A stretch of DNA of 64,000 nt from Methanocella_A sp049676595 (GTDB lineage: Archaea; Halobacteriota; Methanocellia; Methanocellales; Methanocellaceae). Location of the stretch: the NCBI RefSeq assembly GCF_049676595.1, contig NZ_CP187259.1:3038001-3102000 (forward strand), given 5' to 3'. The notes below the pieces were generated by a model that saw nothing but the letters and a program-made list of their open reading frames with translations, did no database searches and had not been told where the DNA came from. The position numbers were made by a program, and so were the translations under genes. Numbering within the stretch: position 1 is the stretch's first letter; each line of letters starts with the position of its first letter. Positions 16,657-25,293 of the stretch are shown here, in pieces.

Positions 16657-17238
16657 GTGAAAAGAATACTGGCGATACTGGCCTTGCTGATCGTACTGAC
16701 GGCCACTGCTGGTTCAGGCTGCGGACGGCAGGCCTCTCCCGGCGACCTGAAGGCGGAGGATAACATGGCTACACAGGTTATGGCACTGGAGGTTACAAGC
16801 CCGGCATTCAAGGACGGAGAGACTATACCAGCGAAGTACACAGCAGACGGCGACGACATGTCCCCGCCCCTGAGCTGGTCTGCGGCGGAGAACGTCAGCG
16901 AATACGTGCTCATATGCGACGACCCGGATGCCCCGGGCGGAATCTTTACTCACTGGATCATCTACAACATACCCAGCGGCTTCACCAGCCTGCCTGCCGG
17001 CGTCAGGCAGGAAGAAGAGCTTGATAACGGCGCCATCCAGACGAAGAACAGCATGGGCAACATCGGCTACAACGGGCCATCCCCACCGCCTGGCAAGCCG
17101 CACCGGTATATCTTCAAGCTCTACGCCCTCGACGCTAAGCTAAACCTGACACCCGGCATGACCAAAAACCAGCTGCTCACCGCGATGAAAGAGCATGTGA
17201 TAGCAGAGGGCAGCCTGACCGGAATTTACGGACGATAG
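16657..17238 (+). CDS. PEBP-family (YbhB/YbcL) lipoprotein
   Basis: The 193-residue protein has an N-terminal signal ending in a lipobox-like 'TAGSGC', so it is probably a membrane-anchored extracytoplasmic lipoprotein. The remainder is the phosphatidylethanolamine-binding protein fold: 'SPPLSW', 'DDPDAPGG', 'THWIIYNIP', 'GNIGYNGPSPPPGKPHRYIF' and 'HVIAEGSLTGIYGR' all match the YbhB/YbcL group, including the anion-binding pocket Asp/His. The start is GTG at 16657. The gene stands alone, and a family A repeat element follows. Ligand is unknown. Confidence 0.9.
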   Translation: MKRILAILALLIVLTATAGSGCGRQASPGDLKAEDNMATQVMALEVTSPAFKDGETIPAKYTADGDDMSPPLSWSAAENVSEYVLICDDPDAPGGIFTHWIIYNIPSGFTSLPAGVRQEEELDNGAIQTKNSMGNIGYNGPSPPPGKPHRYIFKLYALDAKLNLTPGMTKNQLLTAMKEHVIAEGSLTGIYGR

Positions 17239-17279
17239 GCCAAGATATCTATCTACCTTAACGGCACAGTGGAAATCAG

Positions 17280-17770
17280 ATGTTTGAACCACGGCGGCAC
17301 AGCTCCTTATCCTGACTACTGGAAAACAGAGGTTCTAACCACGGCGGCACAGCGGCACGGAGACAACCTGTACCCGAATAACAAGACACCTTTTTTATTG
17401 ATCCACGGCGGCACGGCGGGCTGACAGCACGGAGACAAATATGTTTCCCTTCTTTCAGTTTATTGATCGAATGTCAGGCTGAAACGATTGGATAGTAAGC
17501 TTATGGTTAATGCTCTGTCTTTGTGTCGTCGTGGACTAAAAAAGAGTTCACTTTTACCGGTTCACGAATGTCCTGGTGTCGCCGTGCCATCGTGGTTCTA
17601 TTTACCACTGGCCCATTGTGGACCGCATTGTCTCTGTGTCGCCGTGCCGCCGTGGTTCAAAGATTTGATCTACAGTTGTTGGGATAAAGGGCCATGCCGC
17701 CGTGGTTCAATCCTTTTATCTTGTGTTACCGGTTCATCGTTATCTCTGTGTCGCTGTGGTAGAGCGGACT
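17280..17770 (+). repeat. Composite inverted-arm repeat, family A, copy 2 (forward)
   Basis: It has the same plan and orientation as copy 1. Left-arm units begin ACCACGGCGGCAC (17287, 17338, 17403). The core at about 17437-17517 contains ATGTCAGGCTGAAACGATTGG and AAGCTTATGGTTAATGC. Inverted right-arm units include GTGTCGCCGTGCCGCCGTGG (about 17637-17656). The tandem units are fewer and more diverged than in copy 4. It fills the 570-bp gap between two convergent genes, and no protein-coding content is supported. Confidence 0.88.
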
Positions 17771-17816
17771 CCCGATGTCCATCGGTTTCAATGTGAAAAA
17801 AGAAACCCGGCATTAA

Positions 17817-18415
17817 TAGCCGGGCTTGTACCGCTCTCCCTGCGAGTAATGGGGCAGGTAGATTAACCGTTTGCCGGTGACGTTCAGCGTGTAGTCGAGC
17901 CGCTGGAGGGTGCCGGGTTTCTCTGCGATGCCGGTGACGAAGATGAAGTCCGCCATCTGGGGTAGCAGGTCCGCGGTCAGCGTGCACTTCTGCCTCCTGA
18001 CGCCGGGCTCCGGCTTCGCCGGTTTATACTGCGGGTGGTTGCCCGTGTGGTACATGGATACTTCCTTGAAATGCTGGGGGTCCATGTCGTAGGCAGGCAG
18101 GTACATTACGATCGTGCCGTTTCTGGCCTGGCCACCGCCGAGGAGGCCGAACAAGCTCCCGAGGCCACCGCCTTGAGCGCTGATGTCGTGGATGTCGAAC
18201 TGCACGTCCGCTACCCAGAAGGGCAGGTAGACTCGCTCGCCTTCGCCCTTTACAGTCAGGTCAAAGGCCCCGAACTCGTAGCCGATCGTTTCCACGTTGC
18301 CATTGCTGCGGACGTGCATGGTCCCGCAGTTGTCGCACAGGAACACGTTGTCCACGTCCCTGGAGAACATTGGAGTTTTACAGTTCGGACAGTAGATATG
18401 TACGATTTTGGTCAC
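17817..18415 (-). CDS. Zinc-ribbon protein, last gene of the SPFH operon
   Basis: The protein has about 199 residues starting at the GTG at 18415, which follows a strong GGAGGTGA; an upstream in-frame ATG would overlap the preceding gene. An N-terminal zinc ribbon, 'YCPNCKTPMF...FLCDNCGTMHV', is followed by a beta-rich region containing 'YLPFWVADVQFDI' and a glycine-rich loop. That 'LPFW' strand motif recurs in the two upstream zinc-ribbon proteins, so they are distant paralogs. It has no clear membrane helix, unlike its neighbours. Function is unknown. It probably works with the SPFH and coiled-coil proteins encoded upstream. Confidence 0.72.
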
Positions 18416-18419
18416 CCGG

Positions 18420-19430
18420 TCACCTCCCGAACAGCGACGGTGCAATCTTTTCGAACGCGGCGTCCTCCGCATCCGGCTTGTTATCCTTGAACAGGTTGTA
18501 CCCGCCTTTGACGTCGCCCGCGGTCATCTCCGAGCCGTACCTGAAGAACCCGAACGTACCGGCAGCGATCGCCAGACAGCCCGCTATCAGGAACAGCGCT
18601 AAGCCGCAGCCATCTTCGGACCCGGTAGCCATCCCGACCCAGGCGCTAAAACCGATGCCGACTCCGCCGACGGCCATACCCACGGCCATCGTGATGCTCC
18701 GCCACAGGTAGTCACCCGGCGCTCTGCCCGAAAGGACCCGGCCGGTGATACCATCGACGGTAGCGAAGTACATGCGGTCCGAGTACTTGTACCGGACCAT
18801 CCAGATCGGGTAGAAGATCAACGACAGGCCCCTTGGTATCACGTTCACCTGCTGGAACGTGACATGAGGCACGCCTGCATAGGATACTGCTTCCGACCGG
18901 ACCTGGGACATCCCCGCGCTCAGGGCATCGGTGCTTGACGTCGTGGCCTCGAAGGTCGGGATGCTACCCTCGTCGAGAATGACCGCCTCCCCTTCAAGAT
19001 TTCTCAGCCGCTCGATGCCGATATCGCCTGCGTCGCTGGCTACCTGCGTCCAGTCGAGGTCCCGGGCCACCATCTTTTCCAGCGGCACCCGCTCTGTGCG
19101 CTTGTTTCGCTGCACGTTCTTGTAGCCGCAGACCCAGCCCGCGGCCCTTGCCCGAAGGCGCCAGAAAGGCACGTAGATCGGGTAACACTCGGTGATTTCA
19201 CCGCGCCGCCTCAGGTCCCGGGCCTTGAACCCGCCTTTCCACCACATCCGCACTTCTGCGATCGCCTGTTCCCGGTTTACCCGGTTCCTGAAGGTGATCC
19301 GGTGGACGCCGTCGTCGCCTTCGATCGACAGGACAGCAGAGCAGTACTTGCACGAGAGATACTTCGTCCCTTCGTCGACGCTCACGTCGCCGCCGCAGTT
19401 CGGGCAGTTCATGGATAGAGAGATGCCCAT
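18420..19430 (-). CDS. Zinc-ribbon membrane protein (336 aa)
   Basis: An N-terminal zinc ribbon has CxxC pairs 'CPNCGGDV' and 'CKYCSAVL'. A soluble region with 'YPIYVPFWRLRARAAGWVCGY' follows, then a C-terminal hydrophobic pair at about residues 270-320 (ITMAVGMAVGGVGIGF and ALFLIAGCLAIAAGTFGFF). The 'FYPIWMVRYKYSDRMYFATVDGITG' stretch is shared with the next protein of the operon ('FFPIWALQYEYKGNKFPAVIDGSSG'), showing duplication. GGAGGT lies just upstream of the ATG. The layout matches bacterial YdjG-like proteins, which pair a TFIIB-type ribbon with membrane helices near SPFH proteins. Function is inferred only from that context. Confidence 0.75.
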   Translation of the reverse strand: MGISLSMNCPNCGGDVSVDEGTKYLSCKYCSAVLSIEGDDGVHRITFRNRVNREQAIAEVRMWWKGGFKARDLRRRGEITECYPIYVPFWRLRARAAGWVCGYKNVQRNKRTERVPLEKMVARDLDWTQVASDAGDIGIERLRNLEGEAVILDEGSIPTFEATTSSTDALSAGMSQVRSEAVSYAGVPHVTFQQVNVIPRGLSLIFYPIWMVRYKYSDRMYFATVDGITGRVLSGRAPGDYLWRSITMAVGMAVGGVGIGFSAWVGMATGSEDGCGLALFLIAGCLAIAAGTFGFFRYGSEMTAGDVKGGYNLFKDNKPDAEDAAFEKIAPSLFGR

Positions 19431-19431
19431 G

Positions 19432-20208
19432 TCAGAACCTCCTGACTACTACGTAGGCCGCCGCCGTGACGAACGGGATGGTGAAGAGCGCGACCAGCAG
19501 GACGATGATCCAGACGAGGATTGCCGCATCTCCCGCACCCAGGGATAAGATGAAACCAGCGAGGCCTTCCAGGAAGAAGATTCCAAAGGAGGCGGCCGCG
19601 ATCAGCAGATAGGGCGCCGCTTTTCTGGTCGGGTACTGGCCGGTGTAGACTTCGCCTGACGAGCCGTCGATGACGGCGGGGAACTTGTTGCCCTTATACT
19701 CGTACTGTAAGGCCCAGATCGGGAAGAAGACCAGCGCCTGTTCCACGGGGTTGCCCTCGAGGTTCGACAGGTAAGCGGTCATCTCGATGTCCGGCTTGAC
19801 CAGTTCGATGCCGCCGGTACTGTAGCTCTCGTCGAAGATTTTCAGGTCGCCCGCGGGGACTTTCAGGGCGTGAAGCCCGGGCATGGTCGTGGACTTGGCC
19901 GGCTCGACGAACACTTTTTCCTTGCCGGCGATGTTCCGCCTGAACAGGTAGACCGGGAAGTAGAGCTGCTTGAAGTCGGTGATCTTCGCCGCCCGCTCCA
20001 GGTCCCGGGCCATTTTGGCCCCGGCTGTCCAGCGCTTGAAGATGCCTTCAGCGTTTGACCGCTGGATAAAGAAAGGCATGATGTAGAAGAACCCGGCGCC
20101 GCTCTTGTCGATGTACAGCTGCGTACCGCAATGGCTGCACTTGACAAACTTGACGCCGGAGTCGAAAGGTATGGGTGCACCGCACCGGGTGCACCTGATC
20201 TCTGCCAT
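19432..20208 (-). CDS. Zinc-ribbon membrane protein (258 aa), paralog of its neighbour
   Basis: It opens with zinc ribbon 'CTRCGAPIPF...KCSHCGTQLY'. A mixed soluble domain contains 'LYFPVYLFRRNIAGKEK', and the 'FFPIWALQYEYKGNKFPAVIDGSSGEVYTG' region is shared with the 336-residue protein downstream. Two C-terminal membrane helices lie at about residues 200-220 and 225-248. GGGTGA precedes the ATG, 7 nt away. It is 7 nt downstream of the SPFH gene and nearly abuts the next gene, so co-expression is certain. The cytoplasmic ribbon and C-terminal anchor suggest an adaptor that recruits partners to the membrane. Confidence 0.75.
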   Translation of the reverse strand: MAEIRCTRCGAPIPFDSGVKFVKCSHCGTQLYIDKSGAGFFYIMPFFIQRSNAEGIFKRWTAGAKMARDLERAAKITDFKQLYFPVYLFRRNIAGKEKVFVEPAKSTTMPGLHALKVPAGDLKIFDESYSTGGIELVKPDIEMTAYLSNLEGNPVEQALVFFPIWALQYEYKGNKFPAVIDGSSGEVYTGQYPTRKAAPYLLIAAASFGIFFLEGLAGFILSLGAGDAAILVWIIVLLVALFTIPFVTAAAYVVVRRF

Positions 20209-20215
20209 TAGTTTT

Positions 20216-21376
20216 TCACCCTAGCTGATTTCCGCAGCCCGGACAGAACTTGCTGCCGGCCGCTACTTTAGTGCCGCACTTGGGGCATGCTTGGTCTCCG
20301 CCGGCCTGCTGGCCACAGGAGGGACAGAACTTGGCCCCCGGGGGCAGAGAGGCTCCGCACTTACTACAAGTAGCGGATTCCTGCTTCGCGCCACAGCCCG
20401 GGCAGAACTTTGCACCCTGCGGAACAGAGGCACCGCACTTTACGCACGGGGTGCCGGCGGGAGCCTGCTGCTGTTGAGGCTGCTGTTGAGGCTGCTGCTG
20501 TTGAGGCTGCTGGCCCATCTGGCGCATCTGGTCGACCATCATGTAGCCCATGCCGATGCCCGCGCCGACACCGACGCCGGCGCCTGCTCCGCCGCCCGAG
20601 GGGTTCTGGGCGGCCTCGCGCATGGCCTGGCCGGTCTGGTACTGCATGTAATTGGTGCCCAGCACGCCCATGGACGATCTGGTGTCGACCGCCTTCTGGA
20701 CTTCCTCCGGCATGGTGATGTACAGCCCGGAGAGCTTGTCCATGGTGATGCCGTAAGGCTCGAAGTGAGCCTTGGACCGCTCCAGCCACGCCTGCTCTAT
20801 GTTGGTCAGATTTGCGGCGAGGTCTGCAACGCCCATGCCGCCGTTCTTGGCATCGCCCAGCACGTCGTACAGGACGACGACAGCCTGGTCCTTGATGCGC
20901 TCTTCGACGTCGGCCGAGGTGGTGTAGCTGAAGGTGCCCACGAACTGGTTGATGAAGTTCATGGCGCCGGTGACCTTGTACCGGAACTCGCCGAACACCC
21001 TGAGGTTGACCAGCCCGAAGTCCTTGTCACGGAAGACGTAAGGCTGCTTGCTGCCGAACTTGCCGTCGAACACCCGCTTCTGGATATAGTAGACTTCTGC
21101 GTCCTGCCTGACGCCGGACAGGAATTCTACGATCTTGCCGATGATAGGCGCGTTCATGGACGTGAGCGCGTACCGGTCAGGCCGGTCGATGTAGTCCAGG
21201 GCCTTGCCATCCCGGTAGAAGACGGCCATCTCGTCCTCCCGGACGACGATGTTATCGTTGAACCGGATGTTCCGGGGCACCTTGTACATAATGTTGCCGC
21301 GCTTCTCGTTCTCTTCCCAGGCGATCGTAGCCGCGCCCAGGATATTGTCTCTCTTGTTCTGGTTGATGATTCCCAT
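20216..21376 (-). CDS. SPFH-domain protein with C-terminal zinc ribbons (YdjI-like)
   Basis: The protein has about 386 residues from the ATG at 21376 (GAGGT upstream). The N-terminal two thirds are the SPFH / 'virion core-like' domain of the YdjI type: 'NIVVREDEMAVFYRDGKALDYIDRPDRYALTS' split across strands, then 'FGEFRYKV' and 'YGITMDKLSGLYITMPEE'. Next comes a Gly-rich and Gln/Pro-rich hinge (about residues 275-315). Three CxxC-based ribbons follow: 'CVKCGASVPQGAKFCPGCG', 'CSKCGASLPPGAKFCPSCG' and 'CPKCGTKVAAGSKFCPGCG'. SPFH proteins scaffold membrane microdomains. The surrounding operon resembles Bacillus ydjFGHI, linked to envelope stress, which supports a membrane-maintenance role by inference. 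Confidence 0.85.
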   Translation of the reverse strand: MGIINQNKRDNILGAATIAWEENEKRGNIMYKVPRNIRFNDNIVVREDEMAVFYRDGKALDYIDRPDRYALTSMNAPIIGKIVEFLSGVRQDAEVYYIQKRVFDGKFGSKQPYVFRDKDFGLVNLRVFGEFRYKVTGAMNFINQFVGTFSYTTSADVEERIKDQAVVVLYDVLGDAKNGGMGVADLAANLTNIEQAWLERSKAHFEPYGITMDKLSGLYITMPEEVQKAVDTRSSMGVLGTNYMQYQTGQAMREAAQNPSGGGAGAGVGVGAGIGMGYMMVDQMRQMGQQPQQQQPQQQPQQQQAPAGTPCVKCGASVPQGAKFCPGCGAKQESATCSKCGASLPPGAKFCPSCGQQAGGDQACPKCGTKVAAGSKFCPGCGNQLG

Positions 21377-21381
21377 GAATG

Positions 21382-21909
21382 TCACACCTCTGTGCCGGTG
21401 ATGAAGGCCATCCGCCTCTTGTTCGTGCCCTGCAAGCCGTCGAGCTTGATCGCGAGCTGGGACAGCGCCTGCTTGTAGTCCGGGCCGCCCGCGGCGGCCA
21501 GAGATTTGACTTTGCCGACCTCTCCACCGATTTCGGTCAGCAGCGTGGTCAGGTTCAGGTCGTATTCATACAGTTTGTTCAGTTCGGCCTCCCCGACTTT
21601 TACCTTAGCGCTGATACCCGAGTAGCCCTGAGCAGCGTGCCGGATCTCGCCCTCGATGGTCTTGAACTTGCTGACGAGCACCCCGATCTTGTCGAGGCCT
21701 TCCAGCTGCCCGTTGTCCATTAAGATAGTTCTGCATGCCTCAAGGTCGCCCCTGATCGATGCCAGCCGGTCCGCCACCTGAATGCGGAGCATATTGTCCG
21801 CGGCCCTTAAGTCTTCGTTTGCACGGTACCCGCTGAACCCCGGGATCACGCTCTGGATCCTGGCAATGATACCCCGGTCCTGCACGACCTTCTCTCTTAA
21901 ATCAACCAT
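21382..21909 (-). CDS. Coiled-coil protein, first gene of the SPFH operon
   Basis: The 175-residue protein is soluble and highly charged, and predicted almost wholly helical: 'VVQDRGIIARIQSVIPGFSGYRANEDLRAADNMLR', 'LASIRGDLEACRTIL' and 'IGVLVSKFKTIEGEIRHAAQ'. No catalytic motif is visible. As first gene of an operon with an SPFH and three zinc-ribbon proteins, it holds the position PspA-type coiled-coil proteins occupy in related bacterial operons. I see no specific PspA signature, so equivalence is only a hypothesis. It ends 5 nt before the SPFH start. Confidence 0.65.
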   Translation of the reverse strand: MVDLREKVVQDRGIIARIQSVIPGFSGYRANEDLRAADNMLRIQVADRLASIRGDLEACRTILMDNGQLEGLDKIGVLVSKFKTIEGEIRHAAQGYSGISAKVKVGEAELNKLYEYDLNLTTLLTEIGGEVGKVKSLAAAGGPDYKQALSQLAIKLDGLQGTNKRRMAFITGTEV

Positions 21910-22147
21910 GTTGAATCACTTACCGATTATTGATTGGCTCGATAGTTCTTCTGGCTATGCCCGCGGGCCGGATTAAGCCGCGGAACTCGATTCTTCAGTA
22001 AATAATACGTGTCAGGAGATAATCTTTATTATGGGCTTCATGCGGGCATTTTTCCGGGCCGTTCGGCGTAGCGCCGGCCAGTCCGCAGCAGTTATGCCTG
22101 TGATCAAGAAACCAGATAAGTGATGCAACAATCGTTAACAATCGCAA

Positions 22148-22178
22148 GTTATAAATGTAATGAACATTCATGATGTTT
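22148..22178 (+). promoter_or_regulatory. Promoter region of the acetate-family transporter
   Basis: A TATA-like GTTATAAATG (about 22148-22157) is followed by the palindrome ATGAACATTCAT (22160-22171), lying between TATA and the expected start of transcription. GGTGA at 22180-22184 is a ribosome site about 7 nt before the ATG. The palindrome is a candidate operator. Confidence 0.4.
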
Positions 22179-22191
22179 TGGTGACATCTTA

Positions 22192-22782
22192 ATGTCAGTA
22201 TCACAACTGGAGAACGCAGCTAAAAATGTTTCGGCCCTCGCCAACCCGGCTCCCCTTGGACTGATGGGTTTCGGGGCGACCACCGTACTGCTCAACCTTC
22301 ACAATGCCGGCATCATATCGGCAACCAGCCTCGGGATGATCTTTGCCATGGGCATCTTCTACGGCGGCCTCGCCCAGGTGATCGCAGGCATCCTGGAATT
22401 CAGAAAGGGCAACACCTTCGGCATGACAGCCTTCACATCCTACGGCATGTTCTGGATTGCGCTGGTCGCTCTTCTCCAGTTCCCCGGCTGGGGCTGGGCG
22501 GACAAAGTCGACAACACCTCGATGGCCTTCTTCCTCGGAGTATGGGGCCTGTTTACGGCATTCATGTTCATAGCTACGTTAAAAAAGAACGTCGTTCTGC
22601 AGATCGTCTTCGGCACCTTGACAGTGCTGTTCTTCCTGCTGGCTATCGGCGACTACACAGGAATTGCCTGGATCAAGACGCTTGCGGGCTACGAAGGCAT
22701 CCTCTGCGGCCTGTCGGCGATATACCTCGCCTGTGCGGAGATCATGAACGACGCGTACGATAGGAAAGTACTGCCCGTATAA
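22192..22782 (+). CDS. Acetate/succinate transporter (AceTr / GPR1-FUN34-SatP family)
   Basis: The 196-residue protein has six predicted membrane helices, the family's usual size. The signature 'NPAPLGLMGFGATTVLLNLHNAG' sits at the start of helix 1, where the NPAPLGL motif is essential for transport. 'GIFYGGLAQVIAGILEFRKGNTFG' and 'TSYGMFWIALV' are also diagnostic. Such proteins move acetate or other short monocarboxylates, or ammonium in some reports, across the cytoplasmic membrane. In a methanogen it could import acetate for biosynthesis or export it. It is monocistronic with its own TATA box. Confidence 0.93.
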   Translation: MSVSQLENAAKNVSALANPAPLGLMGFGATTVLLNLHNAGIISATSLGMIFAMGIFYGGLAQVIAGILEFRKGNTFGMTAFTSYGMFWIALVALLQFPGWGWADKVDNTSMAFFLGVWGLFTAFMFIATLKKNVVLQIVFGTLTVLFFLLAIGDYTGIAWIKTLAGYEGILCGLSAIYLACAEIMNDAYDRKVLPV

Positions 22783-22907
22783 TCCTCAAGTATGTGTGGA
22801 AACCGGGCACAGTTGACCGGCTACGGGCACTTCGCCATAAGGTGCCCTGCCGGCTACTGATAATTCCCGGCATCAGATATTTCTTTTAATAAGTCCTTGA
22901 TCAAGCT

Positions 22908-23288
22908 ATGGCTCTTAAAGACGACATCTGCTCAGCGATGGAAAGCTACATCATGACCGCCCCTTCGGACTGGAACACTGTTACAGCAGAGGAGCTGAAG
23001 CAGGAGATCGCATCGAACACCAAGCTTTTGCTTTTAGACGTCCGAGAGCGGGACGAGTATGCATCGGGCCACATCCCCGGCGCGGTCAACATCTCAGTCA
23101 GGGAGCTCCCGAAGCGTGTCAGCGAGCTGCCGCACGAGAAAGACCTCAAAATCGTCGCCTACTGCGCCAGCGGCATCCGCTCCGCCTACGCCACCATGTT
23201 CCTCAGAGTATACGGCTACTCCGACGTCCGCAGCCTCGTCCATGGGATAAGAGAGTGGGTGGCCACCGGCAACCAGATCGTCGCTTGA
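22908..23288 (+). CDS. Rhodanese-domain protein
   Basis: The 126-residue protein is a single rhodanese domain. The 'LLLDVRERDEYASGHIPGAVNIS' strand-helix is followed by the active-site loop 'YCASGIRSAYA' with the catalytic Cys in the usual CxxGxRS context, and 'GYSDVRSLVHGIREWVATG' ends the fold. It probably transfers sulfane sulfur, though the acceptor is unknown. No Shine-Dalgarno is visible; a TATA-like TTTTAATA about 25 nt upstream suggests a leaderless mRNA. It converges with an MFS gene across a family A repeat element. Confidence 0.92.
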   Translation: MALKDDICSAMESYIMTAPSDWNTVTAEELKQEIASNTKLLLLDVRERDEYASGHIPGAVNISVRELPKRVSELPHEKDLKIVAYCASGIRSAYATMFLRVYGYSDVRSLVHGIREWVATGNQIVA

Positions 23289-23289
23289 G

Positions 23290-23812
23290 CCAATAACCAC
23301 GAACAACCCCGAGATTTCTAACCACGGCGGCACAGCGACACAGAGACAACTGCGAACTACTACAACCAGATGGTAACTATAACCACGGCGGCACAGCGAC
23401 ACAGAGACAACCTTACCTGTAACGGGTTATTCTTTTTTAGTCCACGGCGACACGGAGATAGGGCATTAACCATAAGCTTACTATCTAAGGGTTTCAGCCT
23501 GACTTTCGTTCAATAGCTGAAGGAAGCGAAACACATTTGTCTCCGTGCCGTCAGCGCGCCGTGGCGCCGTGGATCAATAAAAAGAGTGCTTATCTATTGA
23601 GATACAGGTTGTCCCCGTGCCGCCGTGCCGCCGTGGTTCAAATAACCATCCAGCCATCGTTTCTCAAATTGTCCCCGTGCCGCCGTGCCGCCGTGGTTCA
23701 AATAACCATCCAGCCATCGTTTCTCAAATTGTCCCCGTGCCGCCGTGCCGCCGTGGTTAGAACATCTGCTCTATAGTTGTCGGGATAGGGAGCCGTGCCG
23801 CCGTGGTTTAGT
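23290..23812 (-). repeat. Composite inverted-arm repeat, family A, copy 3 (reverse)
   Basis: It is the reverse orientation of copies 1 and 2. Two AACCACGGCGGCACAGCGAC units occur near 23320-23400. The reversed core at about 23462-23540 contains GCATTAACCATAAGCTTA and TTTCAGCCTGACTTTC. Two exact 60-bp units follow at 23641-23700 and 23701-23760, each with GTGCCGCCGTGCCGCCGTGG. The reverse complement of this 60-bp unit closely matches the units at 481-600 in copy 1. It fills the gap between the convergent rhodanese and MFS genes. Confidence 0.9.
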
Positions 23813-23818
23813 CCAAGC

Positions 23819-25021
23819 CTAAAAAGCGACCTTCCTAATCTTCATCACCGAGTAAGCGATCAGCGGTATTATGCACGCTATAAGCCACAGGAAGGCGAGG
23901 GACATAGAGGATCTTTCAGCGATAAAGCCGACGATCGGGAAGATGATCATGATCGCCAGGCTGTTGAGCTGGGACTTCATGGAGAGCACGGTAGCCCGGT
24001 TTTCGGTCGGAACTCTCTTGTTGAGGAGATCGCTGAGGATGGGCCAGAACCCGACGACAAACATAGTGGCGATCCAGAGGAAAATGACTGCGATGGGCGA
24101 GTCGACGATAGCGAACAGGATGTACATGAACATGATGACTGCAGGGACTATGATGACAATGTCCCGGTTGCTGAACCTCTCCAGCACCCGGGCGTATCTC
24201 GCGCCGAGCGCTGCGCAGATCGAGTCCACGCACAGGATTAACCCGATTACATAAACGGGGATGGCCATCGCCTCGAAGTACTTCTGGGAGTACATGTAGA
24301 TAGTCATGTCCACCATTGTGATAATGGCTGAGATGACCAGCAGGTACAGGATGACCGGATTGCCGGTGATAAGCGATACTGACCGGGTGAGCAGCTCTTT
24401 CAGGCCAGGCCGGTGCAGGCTGTCCACCGCTTTCCGAGTTTCGGTGAACATGAGCGCCGGCACCAGCGCGCAGAGCAGGATGCCGATGGTGGCATAGTAG
24501 ACCCACTCGTACGAGACGTTGGCCATGAAGCCGCCTGCTGCGATGCCCGCTGCGGCGGCGATGAACGTGACCGCAAGGACGTTGCCATACACCTGCTTAT
24601 AGCTGACCTGCTGCCCGGTCAGCTTGCATGTGTCATAGGTAAACGATTCCGAGGTACTGCTGTACAGGACAACAGATACCGCGTTCAGCGCAAACCCAAT
24701 CGCAAAGCCGAGGAAATCGTGCGAGAAGAGAATGGATAAGTAAGCAGCGATCTTGGCTATCACCGAGAGGATCAGGCAGGTCTTCCGGCCGAGGATGTCT
24801 GAGATGGCCCCGGCGGGCACTCCGAAGACCAGCATGGAAAGCTGGTAGACGGACTCGATCAGCCCTATCTCTAACAGGCTCATGCCCCTTATGCTCAGGA
24901 ACAGCATCCAGATAGCCCTGTCCAGAGCGGTGTTCATGAGTGCCGTGTAAACGTAGTTGAGCTTGATATTCTGCCGGATTCTGTCCAGATAGTCAGTCAT
25001 TGCGAGCGCTTCGATTGCCAT
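23819..25021 (-). CDS. MFS transporter
   Basis: The 400-residue protein has about 12 predicted membrane helices. The loop between helices 2 and 3, 'GVPAGAISDILGRKTCLILS', is the classic MFS motif A (G...D..GRK). The N-terminal helix contains an Asp/Arg pair ('ALDRAIWMLFLSIRG') and resembles small-solute or drug exporters of the DHA group, but substrate cannot be deduced. A TATA-like TTTATATA lies only about 15 nt upstream of the first ATG (25021). If that box is used, the ATG at 25000 (MTDYLDRIRQN) would be the real start. Confidence 0.87.
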   Translation of the reverse strand: MAIEALAMTDYLDRIRQNIKLNYVYTALMNTALDRAIWMLFLSIRGMSLLEIGLIESVYQLSMLVFGVPAGAISDILGRKTCLILSVIAKIAAYLSILFSHDFLGFAIGFALNAVSVVLYSSTSESFTYDTCKLTGQQVSYKQVYGNVLAVTFIAAAAGIAAGGFMANVSYEWVYYATIGILLCALVPALMFTETRKAVDSLHRPGLKELLTRSVSLITGNPVILYLLVISAIITMVDMTIYMYSQKYFEAMAIPVYVIGLILCVDSICAALGARYARVLERFSNRDIVIIVPAVIMFMYILFAIVDSPIAVIFLWIATMFVVGFWPILSDLLNKRVPTENRATVLSMKSQLNSLAIMIIFPIVGFIAERSSMSLAFLWLIACIIPLIAYSVMKIRKVAF

Positions 25022-25293
25022 AATAGAGCTGAATCATATATAAAAGCATATTTGAGGGAGGGCAGAAGCATGACCTTCGCGGAAGGCAGCGCGATAGTAC
25101 CGAGGGTAGGAGTGGCCATGTTAGTACTACTAGTTGCTTATGGTGGTAAAGATAAACCTCTAAGCGTTTACAAAAGTTTAATATCTACACGCCCGATAAA
25201 GCATATGATTCAACTTATCAGGCGCCGGCCGGCTGCTATGATTTATCATGGCACAGCAAATTTTCCGGCGCATGGTAAACGGGAGGTATAAAC

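Noticed and set aside
20291..21478. Long open frame (395 codons) opposite the SPFH gene
   Set aside because: Antisense shadow with low-complexity Leu/Arg runs; the minus strand encodes recognisable SPFH and zinc-ribbon motifs.
25052..25291. Possible 79-residue ORF upstream of the binding-protein gene
   Set aside because: No ribosome site, no motif; it covers the promoter region of the ABC operon.
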